Made by a program: the position numbers and the translations under genes. From Carya illinoinensis (lineage: Eukaryota; Streptophyta; Magnoliopsida; Fagales; Juglandaceae): DNA of 64,000 bases. The notes beneath the pieces were generated by a model, which did not search any database, was not told the DNA's origin, and saw only the letters and a list, made by a program, of their open reading frames with translations. The stretch is taken from assembly GCF_018687715.1 (NCBI RefSeq), contig NC_056766.1:29023433-29087432 (forward strand), given 5' to 3'. Positions 1 to 12,347 of this stretch are shown here, one piece after another (position 1 is the stretch's first letter; every line of letters begins with the position of its first letter).

Positions 1-912
1 TGTATCACGACCCCAAGCCGGGATGGGGTATTATCCCGGTGGAGCTCCTCTGGTCACTCGGGAGCGGAATAAACTGAGTGATGTCCCCTGGGTTGTCGCT
101 AGACAACGGGAGCGGGGGCTAGGGGTTGCTTGGCTACGAACGAGCCGGGCGCGGAACCGGGCATCGCTCTACGCACCGACTCCGTGGCCCTTCGCTGGTG
201 AGGGCTAGAGGATGCTTGGCTACGAACACGCGGGGCGTGGAACTGGGCATCGCTCGTTAGGTGTCACATGCGTGGTGGTATTCTGCGGTGTGGCACTGGA
301 GCCAGGGTGTGCGGATGACCCCTAAGGGAGGTCATGGTGCATACGGATAAAATTGTTTTTGGTTTGAGACGGTTATCGAGGCCAAATGTGACTTTTGGCG
401 TGGTTTTTGGAAAAGAGGTGTTTTTGGGCCAAATGGGATTTTTGACGTGTGTGGAAAATTATGTTTTTGGGTTTTGTGCATTGGGCATGCTTCATGCATT
501 TTGTTTGAGTTCTATGTCTTTGTATCTGGTAGTGTTTGGGTTTTACTTACCTGCGGTACCATTTTTTGGTTCCGTAGCTTTTGGTGCAGGTTTTGAGGAT
601 GAGGAGGAGGAGGCTGAGCTCGAGGATGCGGCTCCGCCGGGTTGCTAATGTTATGCTTTATATTTGGTTTAAAACTGTATTTGTGTTTTTGTAATATTTT
701 ATTTATGTATGTTTTAAACAGCTTGTATTACGTTAAGAAAAAAAAATTCTGGTACTTAGTTATGACTTTCGTTATCCGCTGCGTGTTTCTTTGTGCACAT
801 ATGTTGCCTTTGCACACACTTGGCACCCGTCGATAGGATGGTGACCCGGGTTGTCACCATCCGGACGTCTCGATTTCCCCGTGTTCGAGCGTGGGGATTT
901 GGGGGCGTCACA
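1..912 (+). repeat. 5' LTR (3' portion) of element A
   Basis: This is the final 912 bp of the 5' LTR, ending in CACA directly before the primer-binding site. It aligns without net gaps to 5970-6881. The open frames in it (for example 334-648) are also in the other LTR but are interrupted or shifted there, and they resemble no known protein, so I do not call them genes. Confidence 0.88.
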
Positions 913-914
913 GG

Positions 915-926
915 TGGTATCAGAGC
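915..926 (+). other. primer-binding site, initiator-Met tRNA type (element A)
   Basis: TGGTATCAGAGC starts two bases after the LTR end. It is the standard primer site complementary to the 3' end of plant initiator methionine tRNA, and it fixes the LTR boundary and the plus orientation of the element. Confidence 0.9.
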
Positions 927-1520
927 AGTTTGGCTCTGGGTAAAACCACATGTCCCGTAGGTAGTAGCAGAATGTTTTTAAAGTTGTGTTTTAAAATTTA
1001 TTTTAAGTAAAGTTGTTGTTTGATATGTTTTAATTGTTTTATTTGTTTGGGCTCGTTTGCTTGTATGTATTTATTTAGTTGTGTTATTGGATGCTGGTTT
1101 CTTTTTTATGTTTTCTTGTTATGTGGTTTGGTTTGAGTTTTTGGTTTTATGTTGTTGGTTTTATTTGTTTTCTTAAAGGGGGTCAAATGTTGTGTTGTGG
1201 CAGGAAGACGGTATAATCGAGGATACTATTATTAGGCAAGAACATTTAGTGTAGTAGGCTTGAATTTTTAGCGATGTGGTTTGCTTGTATGATGTTGAGG
1301 TCTGAAGGGAATGTCATGGTTTAGGCAATCTTTGTAAGGCAGGAACTTACGTAGCAATGAGGAGAGGGATTAGCTTTAAGTCACTTAAGATGATTGAGGT
1401 CAAGGTTTTGTAGAATTTATGTAACGAGGCTATAGGATAGGAGAGTGTAGGTTCAGCGAACTTTAAGGATGTGTTTAAGGGAATTTTGTTTAAGGATTGG
1501 GGTCTTTTGCCGCTGTAACC
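927..1520 (+). other. untranslated leader of element A
   Basis: AT- and G-rich sequence between the primer site and the first recognisable gag codons. No coding similarity was seen. The N-terminal part of gag expected here (compare Tekay-B, 53544-54224) is not recognisable. Confidence 0.6.
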
Positions 1521-2206
1521 TGGTAGCGCTTCAAGAAAGAGTTTAATGACCGCTTCTTTCCCGCATCGGTAAAGAAGCAAAAGGCAAGAGAGTTCTCAAA
1601 TTTGGTCCAATGGGGGGCATGACAGTGGAACAGTATGCCCGAAAATTTATAGAACTTGGGCGATTTGCTCCCCACCTCATCGCCTCGGAGGAGATGCAGG
1701 CAGAGCGTTTCCAGGAGGGTCTACGTTCTGATATACGCCGAATGGTGGTCAGCCACTGGATATCCACTTTTCAGGATTTAGTGGATGTGGTCACTCTTGT
1801 AGAGCGAGAGAATAATCTGAATATGGGCTCCCCTTCAGGACAAAAGAGGTAGAGTTTTACTGGTGAAGGAAGTAGTTCGGGTTCGCCTCAGAAGTTTGTT
1901 CAGCGGGCCGGGACTCGACCATAAACAGCCTCGGGAGTGCGTATGGGAGGCCGAGTTCCAGTTTGTGGCAAATGTAATAAAGCTCATGAGGGTGAGTGTC
2001 GTCTGGGTAGTAATCAATGTTTTGAATGCGGTCAGACGGGGCATTTTGCTCGTGAGTGCCTTAGTCGAGTTCAAGAAAGCCGTGGAGCTCGTCGCAGTGG
2101 TAGAACTAACCAGAGGCATTTAGCTCGGGCTCGAATGTATGCAGTGACTCTTGGTACTGTTGGAGGCGAGGTTACGGAGACTCATAATGCTAGAGTCATG
2201 GCATGA
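1521..2206 (+). pseudogene. gag remnant of element A with CCHC zinc knuckle
   Basis: Translation gives a Ty3/gypsy capsid segment (KKEFNDRFFP, then TVEQYARKF and GRFAPHLI) close to the Tekay-B gag at 53544-54224. It is followed by cysteine motifs CGKCNKAHEGEC and CFECGQTGHFAREC, the latter a CCHC nucleic-acid-binding knuckle. The frame is broken by a shift in a G run near 1610-1616, by an in-frame TAG near 1850 and by an in-frame TAA near 1922. From about 1610 to 2206 the frame is otherwise constant. Gag packages element RNA. This copy cannot make a full protein, although the knuckle piece stays open from 1937 to 2206. The N-terminus is missing. Confidence 0.82.
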
Positions 2207-4639
2207 TCTGGGTGATCTTTTAGGGAAGTAGAATAATTGAGTTCTTTAGTTCCGAGGAGTTTATGAAATGGTCTATAGCGTAGTAGTTTGTAAGTTCAAC
2301 AAATTTCAAGGGTAGATTTTATGAAATTTCATTAAAGTTTTAAAGTTTGGGGCCTTATAGATTTTAGGAAAATAAGTTTATGGTAATTAAGGTGATAGGT
2401 TCGACAAGCTTTGGGGGGGAAATAATTAAATTTTGAGTTTTAGATTTCGTGATTCGGATGAATAATTTTGTGACAATTGGGGCTTTAGATTTTACAAGCT
2501 TTTAAGGTGAATGTTTTTTATTAAAGCTACCAATCTTGAGAAATTCAAAAAAAAAATGATTTATTATCTATTAATGTTTTAGAATTTAAAGGATTTGAGA
2601 GTCGATTTTTCTTTTATGGGATGTAAGTTCTTTAATCTTAGAGGTTCCGGAAGATGATTCTTGTTTGATTTAAGGTTTTAGAATTGCAGAATTGAAGGAC
2701 TGATTTATAATTGGATTTGAGTTCTTAGTTTTACAGACTTAGTGCTGTAGCTTGATCTACTCTGTGAGTGATTAGTTTGTAACCATTAAAATGGGGTTGA
2801 TTAGAGTTAAGTTATTGATATGAAAATTTTTCTAGAGTAGATTTCTTTGAGGATTAGCGGTAATGATCTATTTCGTGTATTTCTTTGAGGATTGAAGATA
2901 TCGAGCTAGTTTAGAAAATAATTATTGTTAACTCGAGGTTGTAGTGGCAGATTTTAGGAAATGATTCTATTGATTCGAAAGATATAGGTCCATCAGGGTG
3001 TTGGAAATAGTAGATTTTGTGTTGGTATTGAATACGATTGAATTTGAGGCTATACGATTCGTAGACTTTTGGGAATGGATTCTTAACAAGTTTAAGGTCA
3101 TTCTCGGTACCAAACTTTAAGCAATGGCTAGTTGCTGATTTAAGGATATAAGTTGAGTAGATTCAGGAATGATTCTTGTTGAGTTGAGGATATAAGTCTA
3201 GGTGATGGAAATGTGATAATGGATCACTTGTACGTTTGAATGATTTTTGGTGTTGGCTAAGAGTGCATGAGATCGATGAGTAGTAATGGTAAGTGCGTAT
3301 GGATTCCGGGGAGTGCTGGTCCTAGTTTCAGCAATTTTTGGCTTGGTAGGAGTTGAAGAGGAATCTGTGTGATAATATTAAATTCAAGAGATTTTGGCTC
3401 TGGGTCGTTTGGTAAGTTGAACGGAATGTACAGTCGAATCGGGTTACCCATTGGAATGATGGTTTGAAACGACTGTTGTATTCATCTTGAGAATTAATTG
3501 CGACTTGAAGTCATAGGAATTTAAATTGGTGAGGCTATGCTTTTCTTTGGAGATCAAGTATTCAATTGGGAGAATTGGGGATATGGTTATTTAACTTGAA
3601 AGAGATCGTTAGGTCACCATGTGTGGTGTATGAAGTAATAAAGCAGTAGGATCCATGAGTGTTGTTTAATAGTTTTTGATGGATTGAAGATTTAAACAGT
3701 ATGGCCTGTCTTGAGATTTATTTGTGAAGTGCTATGAAGAAATTAGTTGTGCTAAAACTAGAGTTTTTGAGAGTACAAGTAGGTGGGTGAGTTACCAAGA
3801 GCGTTTCGATTATGTCTAGGTGAAGTAAATGGTAGTTTATGGTGAGTTAGTTATTGCAAGATTAGATGTTATTCAAAATATAGGAAATGAGCTTGAAGTG
3901 TGGGATATCGGATAGAGGTTATAGGCGCTCTCGTTGGTTGGCTGGGAAGGATTTAGGCTTTTTGGAGATGTTCCTTATCTTTAGAAGAGACAGGTGTATT
4001 TTGGGATGATGTTATGTGTTTGCCAATTGGAGCCTGGAAGTTGATTAGTACTGGTTTCCATCATCAATCAATTGATGTATTTTTGCGGAATGTTGGTTTT
4101 CGTTTAGGGCAGCGATGGCCAACTGAGAAATGAGTGGAGATTTGTAGTTTTTGGAAGTATATGATTTTCTATGAAAATGTGGTAAACGTTTTCTTGTGGT
4201 TAGGTGTGGATTGAGCTTGTACTTCATGATATTAATTTTTGAGGATATAGCCTTTATGTATGTTGGTGAGTTATCAGAGTGCGCGCAAAAGCATGATTTT
4301 TGGAGATTCTTAGAAGTTCAATATTTTGTGTTGATTTTGAAGGATTAGTAGTGATTCGAAGTTTTAATGGGAGATTAATCTTTTGATCGTGCAATTTGGT
4401 TTATGGATGGTTAACTTTGGAAGTGGCTATTAAGTTACCAAAGTTGGAATGGGATGAAAGTTTGGAAGGTAAAGCAGAGACGTCGTGGATATTAGTAATT
4501 TATGGTGTGAAGATAATAACCATTAGATTTATTGGGAGTTGTCGATGATATGTATCTCTCAGTTATATTCAGAGTTGTATTCTGTATCTTTTTGGCGCTG
4601 GTGGTTGATCTTGCAAATTTCGGGGACGAAATTTGTTTT
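2207..4639 (+). other. non-coding internal region replacing pol (element A)
   Basis: About 2.4 kb where a Tekay element should carry protease, RT, RNase H, integrase and chromodomain. None of their motifs (DSG, F/YxDD, H2C2) can be read in any frame. The strand is rich in G and T, with loosely repeated phrases containing ttgagg, ggatata and gattcttgtt. The last about 30 bases before the polypurine tract resemble the extreme 3' end of the pol frame in Tekay-B, suggesting that the middle was replaced and both ends kept. Confidence 0.6.
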
Positions 4640-4652
4640 AAGGGGGGGAGGA
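4640..4652 (+). other. polypurine tract of element A
   Basis: AAGGGGGGGAGGA lies just upstream of the 3' LTR start (TGATGACCC at 4655). This is the expected position for the plus-strand DNA primer of an LTR retrotransposon. Confidence 0.85.
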
Positions 4653-4654
4653 TA

Positions 4655-6881
4655 TGATGACCCGTTTTTACGTGTATTTTCACTGAAGGGTTGTTTTTAA
4701 TTTAATTAATATATTGGTTTATTTATTTTAAATTAATGTATTTTAAATTGGTTTTAATTTATTTGATGTGTTTAATTTATTTTAATCGTTTTACGGTTTT
4801 TAATATCGTTTTCGGCGGATCGGTTTTTGGTCTCCGGAGTGAGGATTGGACCTCATTTCTTTTCTTTCCTCTTTTTCTTTTTCCCTTTTTCCTTTTCTTT
4901 TTCCTTCTTTTTCTTTCTTTTTCTTTCTTTTCTTCTTCTTTCTTCTTCTTCTCCTTTCTCTCCCACGTACGCACAGCTGCCCCTTTTTCTCATTCCCGTC
5001 GACTCCACTTTGACCGGCCAGTTCTCCGCCGTCCGGCCACCGTTTGGTGCACCGTCACCACCATTCTCTTCCCCTTCCACCAGAGATCATCCCCACCAAT
5101 TTTCAGAGCCATCGGACCAGCCGTTAGCTTTCGAGAGCCGCCGGAAGTCGCTGCACCTGCTCTGTTTTTGCCCCTGTCGCCGGTTGCTTTCGCAGCCCAG
5201 AACCGCAGCTCGCCGGCGGCGTGGCCTACACCACCCACCCAGTTTTCTTCCCCTCTCACCGGTGAACATCCCCACCAAGTTTCACCTCCATCCGAGCCAT
5301 CGTTAGCCACCACGAGCTCTTTCAAGCCATACGGTTTTTCACCGATTCCGGCGCCGTCGCACCACCTCCGGCCACCATCTTTTCACAGCTTCTTCCCCTA
5401 CCTCTTGCCGACCTAAACCACTCATTTCCGGCCTCGATCCGTTGCCGGAGCAGCTCCCACGAGCTCAACTCCGTTTAGCCCCTTTTTGGCCTTCGACCGC
5501 CATTTCCACCCCCACCCACGGCCAAAACTCATTTCCTTTAGCTTCATAAATATCTCAAGACCATTCCCTATCAATTTCGTGCCTTGGTTTGTCCCCGTTC
5601 GAAAATGGGTAATTTATTACCCACGGCAACAGTGTAAATTACACTGTTACGTTGTTTTTCTTCCGCCGTTTGCAACGCCGCAAGCTTTCTAAAAATACCA
5701 TATAGCGCTGTAAGTATTTTCCAAACCCTATTTTCAGATTTAAATATATATTGCTCATTCAATTTATTTTATCTGCTGGTTGTTGATTCCGGACTGAGTC
5801 CGAAGAGTTCGGAGGTCAGATGGATGGAGGACGGAGTTGCCTGTTTATTTGATTTAAGTTGTTGGATTATTTTTATGCATTGTTATGGCATTGCATGGTG
5901 CATGCACGTGTGTTTGTGAAATAGTGTGAAAAGCCTGTGTATTGGCGTAAGTGGTCTTACGGGTGCGTGTGTATCAGGACCCCAAGCCGGGATGGGGTAT
6001 TATCCCGGTGGAGCTCCTCTGGTCACTCGGGAGCGGAATAAACTGAGTGATGTCCCCTGGGTTGTCGCTAGACGACGGGAGCGGGGGCTAGGGGTTGCTT
6101 GAATACGAACGCGCCGGGCGCGGAACCGGGCATCGCTCTACGCACCGACTCCGTGGCCCTTCGCTGGTGAGGGCTAGAGGATGCTTGGCTACGAACACGC
6201 GGGGCGTGGAACTGGGCATCGCTCGTTAGGTGTCACATGCGTGGTGGTACTCTGCGGTGTGGCACTGGAGCCAGGGTGTGCGGATGACCCCTAGGGGAGG
6301 TCATGGTGCATACGGATAAAATTGTTTTTGGTTTGAGACGGTTATCGAGGCCAAATGTGACTTTTGGCGTGGTTTTTGGAAAATAGGTGTTTTTGGGCCA
6401 AATGGGATTTTTGGCGTGTGTGGAAAATTATGTTTTTGGGTTTTGTGCATCGGGCATGCTTCATGCATTTTGTTTGAGTTCTATGTCTTTGTATCTGGTA
6501 GTGTTTGGGTTTTACTTACCTGCGGTACCATTTTTTGGTTCCGTAGCTTTTGGTGCAGGTTTTGAGGATGAAGAGGAGGAGGCTGAGCTCGAGGATGCGG
6601 CTCCGCCGGGTTGCTGATGTTATGCTTTATATTTGGTTTAAAACTGTATTTGTGTTTTTGTAATATTTTATTTATGTATGTTTTAAATAGCTTGTATTAC
6701 GTTAAGAAAAAAAAATTCTGGTACTTAGTTATGACTTTCGTTATCCGCTGCGTGTTTCTTTGTGCACATATGTTGCCTTTGCACACACTTGGCACCCGTC
6801 GATAGGATGGTGACCCGGGTTATCACCATCCGGACGTCTCGATTTTCCCGTGTTCGGGCGTGGGGATTTGGGGGCGTCACA
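4655..6881 (+). repeat. 3' LTR of element A, complete (2,227 bp)
   Basis: It begins TGATGACCC after the polypurine tract and ends GCGTCACA. The 4850-5470 stretch is a CT-rich tract followed by GC-rich, proline/serine-coding-like sequence; open frames there occur on both strands and match no known protein. A run of T and repeated GCCGGGCGCGGAACCGGGC-like phrases lies in the part shared with 1-912. The downstream flank begins at 6882. Confidence 0.85.
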
Positions 6882-7631
6882 ATAGTCTATTAAATCGAGT
6901 CAGAATTTTTGGGTCGGGTTAACCCTATGAAATGTACTAATTTCTAATTCTTTTTTTTTTTTAATTTTTTTTGCATTTTATTCATTTCACAATTGTTATC
7001 AATACAAAATTTATCCTTTACAACCAAATGGTAAACACAATCAGGGACTTTCTCTAGCCTACAATGTTCCCCATCCATCTGCAATGCCAACCTCGCTAGA
7101 TGATGAGCCACCTCATTGCCTTCCCTTCGAGCAAATCCAATTTTCCATCTCCCAATGTTATTCCACTTATGTTTTATGTCTTCTATGAGCTGGCCCCTCC
7201 AAGATTCATCCTCTCTTTCAGTTCTAATAGAATCTATAGCCTCCTTTGCATCTCCCTCAATGATCACCTCGTGGATTCCAATTTCTAAGCACAACATCAT
7301 TGTCCTCCATAAGGCATTGGCTTATGCGATATAGGGAGAATTCACATATCTTCTAGTTGCACATAAGGAAACAATAACATCTCCTCTACAGTCTCTTATT
7401 ACAATTCCCATCCCCATCCTTTTTTGTTCCACATCTAGAGCACCATCAAAGTTTGCTTTATACTAGTTTGCCTCTGGTTTAGTCCATCTGCCACCCCTTT
7501 CACTCTCTTTCTTCTGTTGAGCTACTCTTCCTTTTATTTGCATAGCATCATAAAAGTCTTTCAATTCATTCATAGTACCCTGCAAAACTCTACTTGGACT
7601 TTTGAACTTGTTATTAAAATTAAAATTATTC

Positions 7632-8366
7632 CTTTTTTTTTAAAGAAATATTGTATTAATAATGTCAAACCATAATTCGAATACAAGAAGGGATGGAATC
7701 AAAAGTAGTGGTACAACCACTGATGCTAAGAGCATCCTTGCTCAAGGCATGAGCAACTACATTGTTTGCTCTAACAGTGTGCCTTACTAACCAAGATTCG
7801 AAAGTATTAAGAATGCCTCTAGTATCATAAATGAGCTGGCTTGCATAGGTGAGGTCATCTGCTTGTGAGTTGAGTCGTGCAACTACTAGGAGGGAGTCTC
7901 CTTCCATAATGATATGCTGGTGGCCTAAAGATTTGCAGAAGATGCCTGCCTGAAGGGCTGCAAATGCTTCAACCATGAATGGGTCCAGGAAGAGGTCTTG
8001 CTTTATTTTGAAGGTTGCTAGTGCATGGCCCTCCCAATCTCTAATAATTGCACCCACTCCTACGTTACACAGCCCTTTATCAATTGAGCTTGACTTTGCC
8101 TTGAGGAGGGGCTTCCCACTGTGATTGTTGGAGTTGATCAGCTAGCTTAAACTTCTTTTGTAGGTTGAGTTGTAAGAAGACTTCTGCCAGTTGTTGGGAT
8201 TGGTGAGCCACATTAGATGGGTGCGTGAGGGTTCCTTTGAAGACCATTTCATTTCTTCTCTTCCAAATGTGCCATGAGGTGATGGCAAAGGTGATTAACT
8301 CTTCTGGGGCCAGGGATTCAGCAAAGCTTTCAAACATCTCTGCAAATTGAGATGTACTTCATTATG
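7632..8366 (-). mobile_element. LINE-B: 5'-truncated LINE nested in LINE-A
   Basis: A second poly-A tail (poly-T at 7633-7641) and a second RNase H domain interrupt LINE-A. LINE-A coding sequence stops at KYIWSR (about 8367) and resumes after the tail at about 7631 with NNFNFNNKF. LINE-B codes for the end of the zinc-finger region (SWHIWKRRNEMVF, 8080-8337) and RNase H (7665-8057, IIRDWEGHALATF, IIMEGDSLLVV). Stops lie in the linker. Only about 0.73 kb of 3' end was copied. No clear target duplication is visible. Confidence 0.78.
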
Positions 8367-8979
8367 TACTTCTAGACCATATGTACTTCATTATAGCCAC
8401 TGCTCTTCCTATACATTCAGTTTGTATATTTATATATAAATCTTTCCACAAATGTACAAAGTTGCTATCACAAATAGGCCAATTATGGACAACACTATTT
8501 CTTTCTCCCCACACATCCCTTGCAGCTGGACAACTCCAAAGAGCATGCATAATTGGTTCATCTTCAGTTTGGCATATTGAACACTTCGAACTTTCTACCA
8601 CTCTTATATGGTATAACAGCAACCTTGTAGGCAGAATATTATTCACAACTTTTCAAAAAAAAAATTTTAGCAGTAATAAGGATATTAAGCCTCCATATGT
8701 TCCTCCACATATCATCCCATTTATTCTGCTCAGAAATACCACAATCCCCACTCTGCCACTTCTGTTTTTCCATGTAATAGGCACTCTTAACAATGAAGAC
8801 ACCCTTCTTTGAATTGTTCCATATTAGTTTATCTGCCACCTCATTCTGACTAACTAGTATTGCATTTATCACCTTAGCCTCCTCTTCACTTAAAACAGCC
8901 GCAGCCACATCTTCCTTCCATACCCCATTTTGCTCATTAATCAATTCACAAACTTTTGCATCCTTCTGCAGAATTCTTA

Positions 8980-9501
8980 GGGCATCCTCAATGGATTAGC
9001 TAAAAGCTAAATCCATTGAGTATTTAGTTATTAGATAACAAAAAATCAAGTGCAATGGACTAGATAAATTATACAAAATTGGACTTTAGCTACAGTAACT
9101 TATAAAATAATTTCCAAATTTGAAAGCTACTATCCTTACATCAAATTGATATTTTATTATTCTCTCTCTTTCTTCTTCTCATCTCTTTCTTCTTCTTCTT
9201 CTCATTCCAGTATATACTCAATGTTAGTTCTCTTACTATGAAATTATTTTGCATGAATAAATTCATTTTGCTACATCCAATAAGTCTGTGTAATGTCCTA
9301 CGAAATTATTCGACATTACTGAGATGAATTTATTATTATATAATGAAAAAATGGATAATCCAATTCATCTCATATTATTTTATTGTTATATAATAATAAA
9401 TAATAACTATTCCAATGTGGGGACTGTAATAGCTAAAGTTAAATTTATCTCACATTAACTAAAAGCGTCCTTTAGTTTTAGCTAATCCATTAAGAGTTCT
9501 C
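8980..9501. mobile_element. Tourist-like MITE (522 bp) in LINE-A
   Basis: TTA flanks both ends (8977-8979 and 9502-9504). The ends are inverted repeats: the left reads GGGCATCCTCAATGGATTAG and the right reads the complement of GAGAACTCTTAATGGATTAG, 21 of 26 matching. There is no coding capacity and the inside is AT-rich with a CT-rich patch. A TTA duplication and this type of end fit PIF/Harbinger-related MITEs. It separates LINE-A sequence at 8979 and 9505. Confidence 0.8.
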
Positions 9502-12347
9502 TTACAGGTGACTATACGCAATGGGTAGTGGGAGTAGGCAACCATTTCTAGCCTCATATACATGTTGTTCTCCCATCCCAATCCTCCATATCATACCTTC
9601 CTTCACTATTCTTAAATTTGACCATATATTTTTCTAGATTAGTGAAGGTGAATTTCACAATGATGCCTCTAGTAGTTGTAGGTTTTTAAAATATTTATCT
9701 TTAAAGACCTTGTCGACCAATAAAATGATGCTCCTTGAGTAGTCTCCACCCCTGATTTGCCAACATGGCACTGTTTAAGCACTCGAAGTCTTTGAACCCC
9801 AAACCCCTTTCAGCCTTTGCTAACCTGAGATTCCTTTACTGCTTCCAATGAATTCCTTTCTCTTTTTTATAATTGGCCCACCAAAACCTAGTCATAAGTG
9901 CCTCAATCTCCCTACACAGCTTCTTTGGCAACTGAAAAAATTCATTGCATACGTGGGGATTGCTTGCAACACAACTTTGATAAGTACTTCATTGCCTACT
10001 CTAGACAAAAAGTTGTTTTAACAGTTTTGTATCTTCAACCAAATTCTCTCTTTAATACTTTGAAAATCATTATATATTGATTAGCCAACTACTGCTGAAA
10101 GCCCCCAAATACTTCTCATAATTGTCACAAACCATTGCCCCAGCCTCTTGAAATATTCTCCCTCTCACATCAGTACGGATATTGGCACTAAATAATATAA
10201 AGGTTTTATCCTTGTTGAGTGTTTGCCCTGAGGCTTTTTCATACACTTCCAACAATGAGTAAACTCCTCTCCATTCTTTCTTTAAAGCTCTGCAAAAAAA
10301 CACATAGTTGTCAGCAAAAAGTAAATAGTTGAGCCTCAATCCTCCCTTACTCACTTTTGTTCCCCTTATATCTCCTTGCCTTTTTGACTTTGGCAATAAT
10401 TGACTCAAACCTTTAGCACATATAATGAATAGGTAAGGGAATAATGGATCCCCTTGCCTTATTCCCCTTGTTGATTGAATTCTTCTTCTAATATTGCCAT
10501 TCACCAACACTAAATAACTAACAAAGGATACACAAAACATGATAAGCTATGTTATTTTATCACCAAATCCCAATTTTTTCAACATAGCTTCCAAGAAAGG
10601 CCATTCTACCCTATCATAGGTATTTTACATGTCCAGCTTTGTTGCTATAGTCCCCACTCTCCCCCTTTGTTTAGTCCTCATGGAATGAAGCATCTCATAT
10701 GCTATTATTATGTTGTCAGTTATAAGCCTTCCAGGTATAAAAGCACTCTGGTTAGGTGCAATTATAAATGAAAGTACTTGCTTTAACCTATTTGTCACAA
10801 CCTTTGAGATAAGCTCATATAGGACATTACACAGGCTTATTGCCCTATATTCCTTGATTGAAATAGGAGCTTTTGTCTTTGGAATGAGGGCAATAAGTGT
10901 ATGATTTAATCCCTAACTCATTTCACCCCCTTTTAGCACACTCAAAATAGCTCTGCATATGTCTTCCCCTACTACATTCCAATGGCCTTGATAAAAACCT
11001 ACCCCAAATCCATTTGGCTTAGGTGACTTAAAAGCTGACATTTGTCTGAGAGCCTCACCCACTTCAACAACAATGAACTCCCTCTCCATTTTCTCATTCA
11101 TACCAACAATGACCCTTCCTTCAACACACTACACACATCTCTCTATCTCTTCAGCAATAGGATTCGAAGTTAAGTAAACTTCCTTGAAATATGAACTAAA
11201 AGCATCTTCCAATCCCCTCTCCCCCGACACTAGCCTTCCTTGTGAATCCTTGATGATTTGATGGTATTCATTTGTCTTCTTTGGTTAGCACATGCATGAT
11301 AGAATCTTGTGTTTCTATCACCCAATGCTTTTTTGCCCTCTGCTTCCACCTCTAATTCTCCTACTTAAGTAGAATACTCAACTCTCTCTTAACATTCTTC
11401 ACTTCTCCCACACTCTCTGGACCCTCATTCTCCTCAAGTACTTTTAATTTTTTTGTCAAGTCTCTGATTGCCCTTTCTTAATTAAGAATAGAGTTTCTGC
11501 TCCATCTACTTAGAGATCTCCTACTTCCCACAAGCAACTGGTTCATTTTAAGCTAAGGCCCATTAAGACTAGAAATCTTTTCCTTCTTGGCCTCCACAAT
11601 TTTTCCACACTACTCTTCTATTCCCCAACTCATCTCATATTCAAAATTTCTTCTTCTTTTCGAGCTATCTCCCTTCTCACTTACAGTAAGTATCAATGGT
11701 TTATGATCAGAAACCCATGTCAGAATGGTTTCCACCCTTAGTTCATAAAACCGAGAGGCCCACACATGGTTTGCTACTGCTCTATCTAGCCTCTCCTTCA
11801 CATAGGTACCATCCTCATGGTCATTATTCCATGTGAATTTACTTCTTTTCCACCCCAGATCTGATAGTCCAACTCTTCTAGTGACCTTCTAAAACCCTCC
11901 ATCCGCCCCTCACTTCTATCTCTTCCACCCACCTTCATCCTGTGCTACCAGCTCATTGAAATCACCAATGGCACACCATCCCACCGCAACTGGTGGTTTT
12001 AGTGTCAATAACAATTCCCACGATCTACCCCTTTTACTTGCTTCTAAATTTGCATAGAAGCCAGTCGCCCCCCTTTAATCCACACACTAACATGCCATTG
12101 TGAATAGTTCATGAGTTCCACTTCTCCCACATTCTTCCATAACATCATTAGACCACCCCTCATTCCCCTTGGCTCAACCACAATACATCCCTCCATGCCA
12201 ATTTCCTCTTTATTCTTTCAGCTTTCTTCATTTCCAGCTCTGTCTCCATTAAAAAGACTATGTTGGGTTTCTTTTCTTTTACTAACAAGTAAATAGCCTG
12301 AACTGTTTAGGGGTTCCCAAACCCCTGACAGTTCCCACTAATAGTTC

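Larger units (their letters stand above)
1..6881 (+). mobile_element. Tekay-like Ty3/gypsy LTR element A, gag-only and 5'-cut
   Basis: Two direct repeats (1-912 and 5970-6881) match base for base in spacing and differ at about 16-17 of 912 positions, mostly transitions, so they are the two LTRs of one element. A primer-binding site follows the first LTR and a polypurine tract precedes the second. The 3' LTR runs 4655-6881 (2,227 bp), so about 1.3 kb of the 5' LTR lies before the window. The internal part is only 3.7 kb. It keeps a gag remnant with a CCHC knuckle but shows no protease, RT, RNase H or integrase. The long LTRs, gag type and the sequence just before the polypurine tract resemble the Tekay (Del) chromovirus lineage. 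I infer a non-autonomous derivative. The 5' target duplication cannot be checked. Confidence 0.85.

Noticed and set aside
334..648. Open frame in the LTR (and its partner at 6387-6617)
   Set aside because: The partner copy has an in-frame stop that shortens it, and neither product resembles a known protein.
4777..5080. Lys/Glu-rich minus-strand frames
   Set aside because: They are the complement of a CT-rich tract and are low-complexity only.
4736..5416. 226-residue open frame in the 3' LTR of element A
   Set aside because: It lies wholly inside an LTR, is built from a CT-rich tract and proline/serine-rich GC sequence, has competing open frames on both strands and shows no known domain.
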